A stretch of DNA of 64,000 nt from Devosia sp. (GTDB taxonomy: Bacteria; Pseudomonadota; Alphaproteobacteria; Rhizobiales; Devosiaceae), in contig NZ_JAFKHE010000029.1 in assembly GCF_017307495.1 (NCBI RefSeq), positions 27,959 through 91,958 on the forward strand. The letters run 5' to 3'. Shown here in pieces: positions 60,890 through 64,000 of the stretch. The translations under genes and the position numbers were made by a program. Every line of letters starts with the position of its first letter. Position 1 is the stretch's first letter. Below the pieces are notes generated by a model. The model searched no databases, was not told the origin of the DNA, and was given only the letters and a program-made list of their open reading frames with translations.

Positions 60890-61258
60890 CTACCGACACA
60901 TTTCCGCGGCGATGAGCTCGTCGAGCTTCATGAAGAATGGCGAGATCCCGCTAACCACCAGCTTGTCGCCCTCGATCCGGAGCGTCGCGCTGTAAGATTG
61001 AAACGCCCTCGTGCCCGTGTCGCGGTTCATTGGCACCATCGCCCCGCAGACCTTACCCTGTTCTCCGGCTCCTCTTGGGAGGCGCAGCGTCTCGATGTCG
61101 AGGCGGAAGCTGTCAGCGTTGAAAATCCAATTGTGAGCGTCTCTGTTGACCAGCACCAGGACGTCGGCGCTGGTGAAATCGCGAGCCTGTGAGGGGCTCG
61201 CCACGAGCGAAAGCGTTACTGCGACTGAAGCGAGGGCGGATCGGAAGGCGCGTGTCAT
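60890..61258 (-). CDS. Small exported protein, unknown function
   Basis: The 122-residue protein has a clean signal peptide (SALASVAVTLSLVASPSQA, cleavage near residue 25) and a mature part with two cysteines (KVCGAM and the penultimate EMCR) that could form a disulfide. It contains SADVLVLVNRDAHNWIFNAD. I recognise no family. Promoter and ribosome-binding site are upstream of 61258 (GGAGAT). Confidence 0.68.
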   Translation of the reverse strand: MTRAFRSALASVAVTLSLVASPSQARDFTSADVLVLVNRDAHNWIFNADSFRLDIETLRLPRGAGEQGKVCGAMVPMNRDTGTRAFQSYSATLRIEGDKLVVSGISPFFMKLDELIAAEMCR

Positions 61259-61458
61259 GTCGATCTCCAGGTGGTCGAGATCACGCGTCTATCGGAGCAC
61301 CGGATCGGCACTAGCCCTGCGGCTTGGGAAACAGGTGGGAGGTTGCGGTAGTCATGGTGCGCCGGTGAGCATCGTAAATTTCGGCGCCGAATGATTGGTG
61401 ATTACGCGGGCGCGCGAATCGCTTACCCGCGCTGGCACGCTGATCCTGGGGGGGCATC

Positions 61459-61878
61459 ATGGCTTATAGAATTGGGGGAGCGGCCCTCCTGGCCGCTGTC
61501 ATGAGCGGCTGCGTCTCGTCGCAGCCTGGCGAGCCCATCGCAATGTTTCGCCTGCCTGTGACCGGCCAGTTCGGCGCGATGCCAGCGGCGGGCCAGATTA
61601 CGGCGTTCAACAACGGCGTCGGAACGTTTTGGGTTCAGACGCCAGGCGACGCGCGCTGCTCGGGGGAGTATCAGGTGCGCGACCCCAATCCGGCTCTGGT
61701 GCTCGCCGGCAAGTGCTCGAACGGGAAGAGCGGGCAGATCGTCGTTACCCGCACGCCGGATCTGATGTCTGGATCTGCGATCGTGAGGCTGAGCGACGGC
61801 ACGCGGGGCCAGTTCGTTTTCGGCAACCTCACCTATGCGCAGACCTTTGGGCAGGGTGGCGCGGCCGCCATCCGCTAA
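61459..61878 (+). CDS. Small lipoprotein, unknown function
   Basis: The 139-residue protein has a lipobox (AALLAAVMSGC, cysteine at residue 18) and a mature domain rich in beta-prone and Gly residues (GQFGAMPAAGQITAFNNGVG, CSGEYQV). It is expected to be anchored in a membrane. I recognise no family. It diverges from the exported protein at 60,890 with a 200-bp gap. Confidence 0.72.
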   Translation: MAYRIGGAALLAAVMSGCVSSQPGEPIAMFRLPVTGQFGAMPAAGQITAFNNGVGTFWVQTPGDARCSGEYQVRDPNPALVLAGKCSNGKSGQIVVTRTPDLMSGSAIVRLSDGTRGQFVFGNLTYAQTFGQGGAAAIR

Positions 61879-62008
61879 ATCCAAGCGGCAAGGGGGTCAG
61901 CCATCCACGCCCTGTCGCAAACAGGCAAGGATAGAGCGTAGGAGGCCGGCAGATTGCCTGCATCCTGTAGCGCATGAACGCGTCAATCTAGGACTTCGAC
62001 TTCCAAAC

Positions 62009-63004
62009 CTATCCCAAGCGCGCAACAAGATCAGCGGCGCGCAAATGCGCGTAGCGGGCGAGCATGCGCAGCTCGCGATGTCCGCTTATCGTAGACACTT
62101 CTACGACGTTCAGGCCCTTCTCGAACAGGCGCGACACGGCTTCGTGGCGCAGATCGTGAAAGTGCAGACCGGAGATTTCAGCGCGTCCGCACAGATGACC
62201 CCAGGCTTGAACAACCGCGCTCTCGCTGGTTGGGAGCACTCGACCAGTCGACGGGCTTCCCTGGCCTTCCCAGAGTCGCTGGAGAACGTCTCGGGCGCGG
62301 CTGGAGAGGGGCACGTCGCGAGAGTCGCCGTTTTTGGTCAGGGGCAGGTGAGCAATGCGGGCGTCGAGGTCGACGTGCTCCCAGTCCAGGCTCAGCAATT
62401 CACCGCGGCGCATGCCCGTTTCGATGGCGAGCACGATCAGGTCGCGCATGTAGATGTTTCTACCGCTGTCGGCAGCGTCGAGCAGACGTTGCTCCTCGTC
62501 ATCACGAAGGCGTCGATTGCGACCTCGAGGTGGACTTGGGCGGCGCACGAGCTTCGCGGGATTGCGATGCAGATAGACGTCCCAGTCCCGCATCGCGGTG
62601 TCGATCGCGTGTGAGATCGTGTTCAGCTCGCGGATCACGGTCGACGGCGACACGGTCTTGAGACGCTCGTCGCGATAGGTCGCGAGATCCGAGGTAGAGA
62701 GCAGCGCGAGCGTGCGATGGCAGATCGGGCGACGCAGCAATGCCTTGATCCGCGAGATCTCGGTGTGAGCGCTGCGCTTCCTGGGCGAGATCTCGACCAT
62801 GTAGCGCTCCAGGATCGACCGGAGTGTCGTAGATTCAGCTACACGCGTGTCGGGCAGCATGCCGCAGCGGTCGAGCTCACTCTCTAGGGAACGGGCCCAC
62901 TTCTCGGCGTCGGCTTTCTGATCGAAGCTCTTTGCTCTGGGCGCCATGCCGCGACGGCGAATTTGCGCCTGCCATCTGCCCCGGAGCTTTCTGATCGTCG
63001 CCAT
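62009..63004 (-). CDS. Tyrosine recombinase (phage/ICE-type integrase)
   Basis: From ATG 63004 it has 331 residues. It has an N-terminal DNA-binding part (WQAQIRRRGMAPRAKSF), an SAM-like core-binding domain (~60-150) and a catalytic domain with R199 (TGMRRGEL), K224, H283 and R286 (HFHDLRHE), H309 (SGHREL) and Y318. All catalytic residues are present. It would integrate or excise the surrounding island. No excisionase or attachment site is recognisable next to it. Confidence 0.9.
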   Translation of the reverse strand: MATIRKLRGRWQAQIRRRGMAPRAKSFDQKADAEKWARSLESELDRCGMLPDTRVAESTTLRSILERYMVEISPRKRSAHTEISRIKALLRRPICHRTLALLSTSDLATYRDERLKTVSPSTVIRELNTISHAIDTAMRDWDVYLHRNPAKLVRRPSPPRGRNRRLRDDEEQRLLDAADSGRNIYMRDLIVLAIETGMRRGELLSLDWEHVDLDARIAHLPLTKNGDSRDVPLSSRARDVLQRLWEGQGSPSTGRVLPTSESAVVQAWGHLCGRAEISGLHFHDLRHEAVSRLFEKGLNVVEVSTISGHRELRMLARYAHLRAADLVARLG

Positions 63005-63220
63005 TGCGGACCTGCCTCGTTCGTCCAATGACTAAAGGACGCCTGCAGTGGCCCGCCAAGGAGGTTTCCAGGCGCGGCGCGGAGAAATCCGAGCTGGATG
63101 TGGCGCAGGTGTGCCGCGGCGCGAACCGCGGAGAGTCTGGCGTCTTCCGATGCCTGAAGGATCAAAGGCTTCCGGCGATCAGTGCGGCCATTGGGCGTGC
63201 CTTTCGTAGGCAACGCTCTC
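63005..63220. other. Gap upstream of the integrase
   Basis: About 215 bases between the integrase and the 5'-nucleotidase. A possible attachment site could be here, but I see no tRNA fragment or clear direct repeat. Confidence 0.3.
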
Positions 63221-63877
63221 TCAGGCGCCGGCGGGGATGATAACTTCGTCAGGCGCATGCGGACCTGGCACGAGCCCAGCGGCGACGATCCCGCTCGCAC
63301 TGAGGACGTGCTTTTCCTGGTCATCGAAAAAGATATGCGCTCCGGTCGCTCCTAAAATCGGCCCCTTCTCATGGGCGCCGACAAAGTGCGCTTCGTCTGC
63401 TGGCGTGCCCCATGCTCGAAGCGTATGAACCACCCGTTCATGTGATGGCGCGTTCCTGGCCGTAACGATGGCGATCCGGACACGGCTGATGCCATCGGGG
63501 CGCATGTAGAGCGACCGGATTCGCGACAACTTGACGAGGAAGTTGCCGAACGGTCCACGGTTCATTGGGACACGAGCATTTTTTGTCTCGTGCTGGAGAA
63601 AGCGCTCCAAGCCATGCTTCTTATAAATCTCGTCGGATTCCTCGCTAAAAATTACCGCATCGCCGTCGAAGGCAAAGCGGACTTCATTGGACGGACCGTC
63701 ATGGAGTTGGGTCGGAGCGCGCGCGAGGCGGGCAGCCGCCGTCCGTCCGGTAATGGCAGCGCGGACATCGGGAGCATCGTTGGAAAGAAACAGGTCAACG
63801 CCCCAGGCGGTTGCGAACGGAGCCAGTGGTCGCCCGCTTGTGAAGCTACCGTGTGTGCACGGCGGTGAGAAAACCAT
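63221..63877 (-). CDS. 5'-nucleotidase (NUC5-like), 5' end lost
   Basis: The 218-residue reading matches the C-terminal two thirds of the cytosolic 5'-nucleotidase family: DLFLSNDAPDVRAAI, FAFDGDAVIFSEESDEIY, RIAIVTARNAPSHERVVHTL and HIFFDDQEKHV. Family members are about 300 residues; the first ~90 are missing. Similarity begins at about THGSFTSG (near 63,856), next to an IS21-like end, so the gene is probably interrupted by that insertion. It may be inactive. Confidence 0.8.
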   Translation of the reverse strand: MVFSPPCTHGSFTSGRPLAPFATAWGVDLFLSNDAPDVRAAITGRTAAARLARAPTQLHDGPSNEVRFAFDGDAVIFSEESDEIYKKHGLERFLQHETKNARVPMNRGPFGNFLVKLSRIRSLYMRPDGISRVRIAIVTARNAPSHERVVHTLRAWGTPADEAHFVGAHEKGPILGATGAHIFFDDQEKHVLSASGIVAAGLVPGPHAPDEVIIPAGA

Positions 63878-64000
63878 CCAGTGAAGCGCCGGCGCTTGTG
63901 CGGGCGCGGGCGGTGTAAAAGTCGTCCACTGGATAGGCTGGCCCCTTTGGGGTCGGCGAGGATGTTCGCTGTGGAGGTCTACGCGGCGGTTCGCGATTTC
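63852..64000 (+). mobile_element. Left end of an IS21-family element (partial)
   Basis: Two similar blocks, GGTGAGAAAACCATCC (from 63863) and GGTGTAAAAGTCGTCCA (from 63912), look like the multiple terminal repeats of IS21-family elements. They precede an istA start at 63,962. The exact left end is uncertain (63,850-63,870). The element continues past the window. Confidence 0.6.
63962..64000 (+). CDS. istA: IstA-like transposase, first 13 codons
   Basis: The last 39 bases read MFAVEVYAAVRDF, a typical IS21-family IstA start. The gene is cut by the window edge. Only the N-terminus is visible, so the call rests on this motif and the terminal repeats upstream. Confidence 0.65.
   Translation, partial: MFAVEVYAAVRDF

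Noticed and set aside
1..64000. CRISPR arrays and rRNA genes
   Set aside because: No regularly spaced 25-40 bp repeats with unique spacers and no rRNA sequence seen; the short repeats found are operators, iterons or end repeats.

Overview
The window is GC-rich DNA from a proteobacterium, most likely an alphaproteobacterium. The conjugation genes are of the type found in alphaproteobacterial integrative conjugative elements (ICEs), and the tRNA-Arg and gene families fit. I cannot name the genus. Almost everything here is accessory DNA.

Region 1 (about 1-19,300, + strand) is the core of a Tn4371-like ICE. A plasmid-style maintenance block comes first: repA with three iteron-like repeats inside its coding sequence, parA, a DNA methyltransferase and a ribbon-helix-helix protein. 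It is followed by DUF2840, the TraF peptidase, DUF736, a lytic transglycosylase, a repeat-rich candidate oriT, the relaxase, TraG and a complete trb type IV secretion operon (trbB, C, D, E, J, K, L, F, G, I). Most genes overlap by about 4 bases. A DUF2274 gene and a convergent LysR gene close the block.

Region 2 (20.2-37.1 kb) is metabolic cargo. A TetR regulator leads a five-gene ABC efflux system (HlyD adaptor, double ATPase, two permeases, outer-membrane lipoprotein). An AT-richer stretch with two small membrane or exported proteins and a tetR relic follows. Next comes a divergent pair: a second, closely similar TetR, and a polyhydroxyalkanoate cassette (phaC, phasin, phaB, hydratase/phosphotransacetylase fusion, acetate kinase, and a frameshifted and truncated fabI). 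A 14-bp imperfect palindrome recurs at all three tetR genes and at phaC, so the two cargo modules seem to share one operator type. A patatin lipoprotein ends the region.

Region 3 (37.2-52.4 kb, - strand) is one 15-kb operon of five genes: a DUF1998-type DEAD/DEAH helicase, an SNF2-type helicase, a 1,494-residue Eco57I-type methylase, a zinc-hook Rad50-like ATPase and an HNH nuclease. It looks like an anti-phage system related to Druantia and DISARM. It is the best candidate for an unusual or incompletely described system.

Region 4 (52.5-64 kb) is a second mosaic island. It has an intact tRNA-Arg(CCG), a second tRNA-Arg(CCG) broken into two oppositely oriented halves, a remnant of a type I restriction gene, an HNH nuclease with a probable sulfur-binding domain, an RloC/PrrC-like ATPase, a serine-recombinase relative without the catalytic serine next to a repeat cluster, small exported proteins, a tyrosine integrase, and a 5'-nucleotidase whose 5' end appears to be cut off by an IS21-family element running off the right edge.
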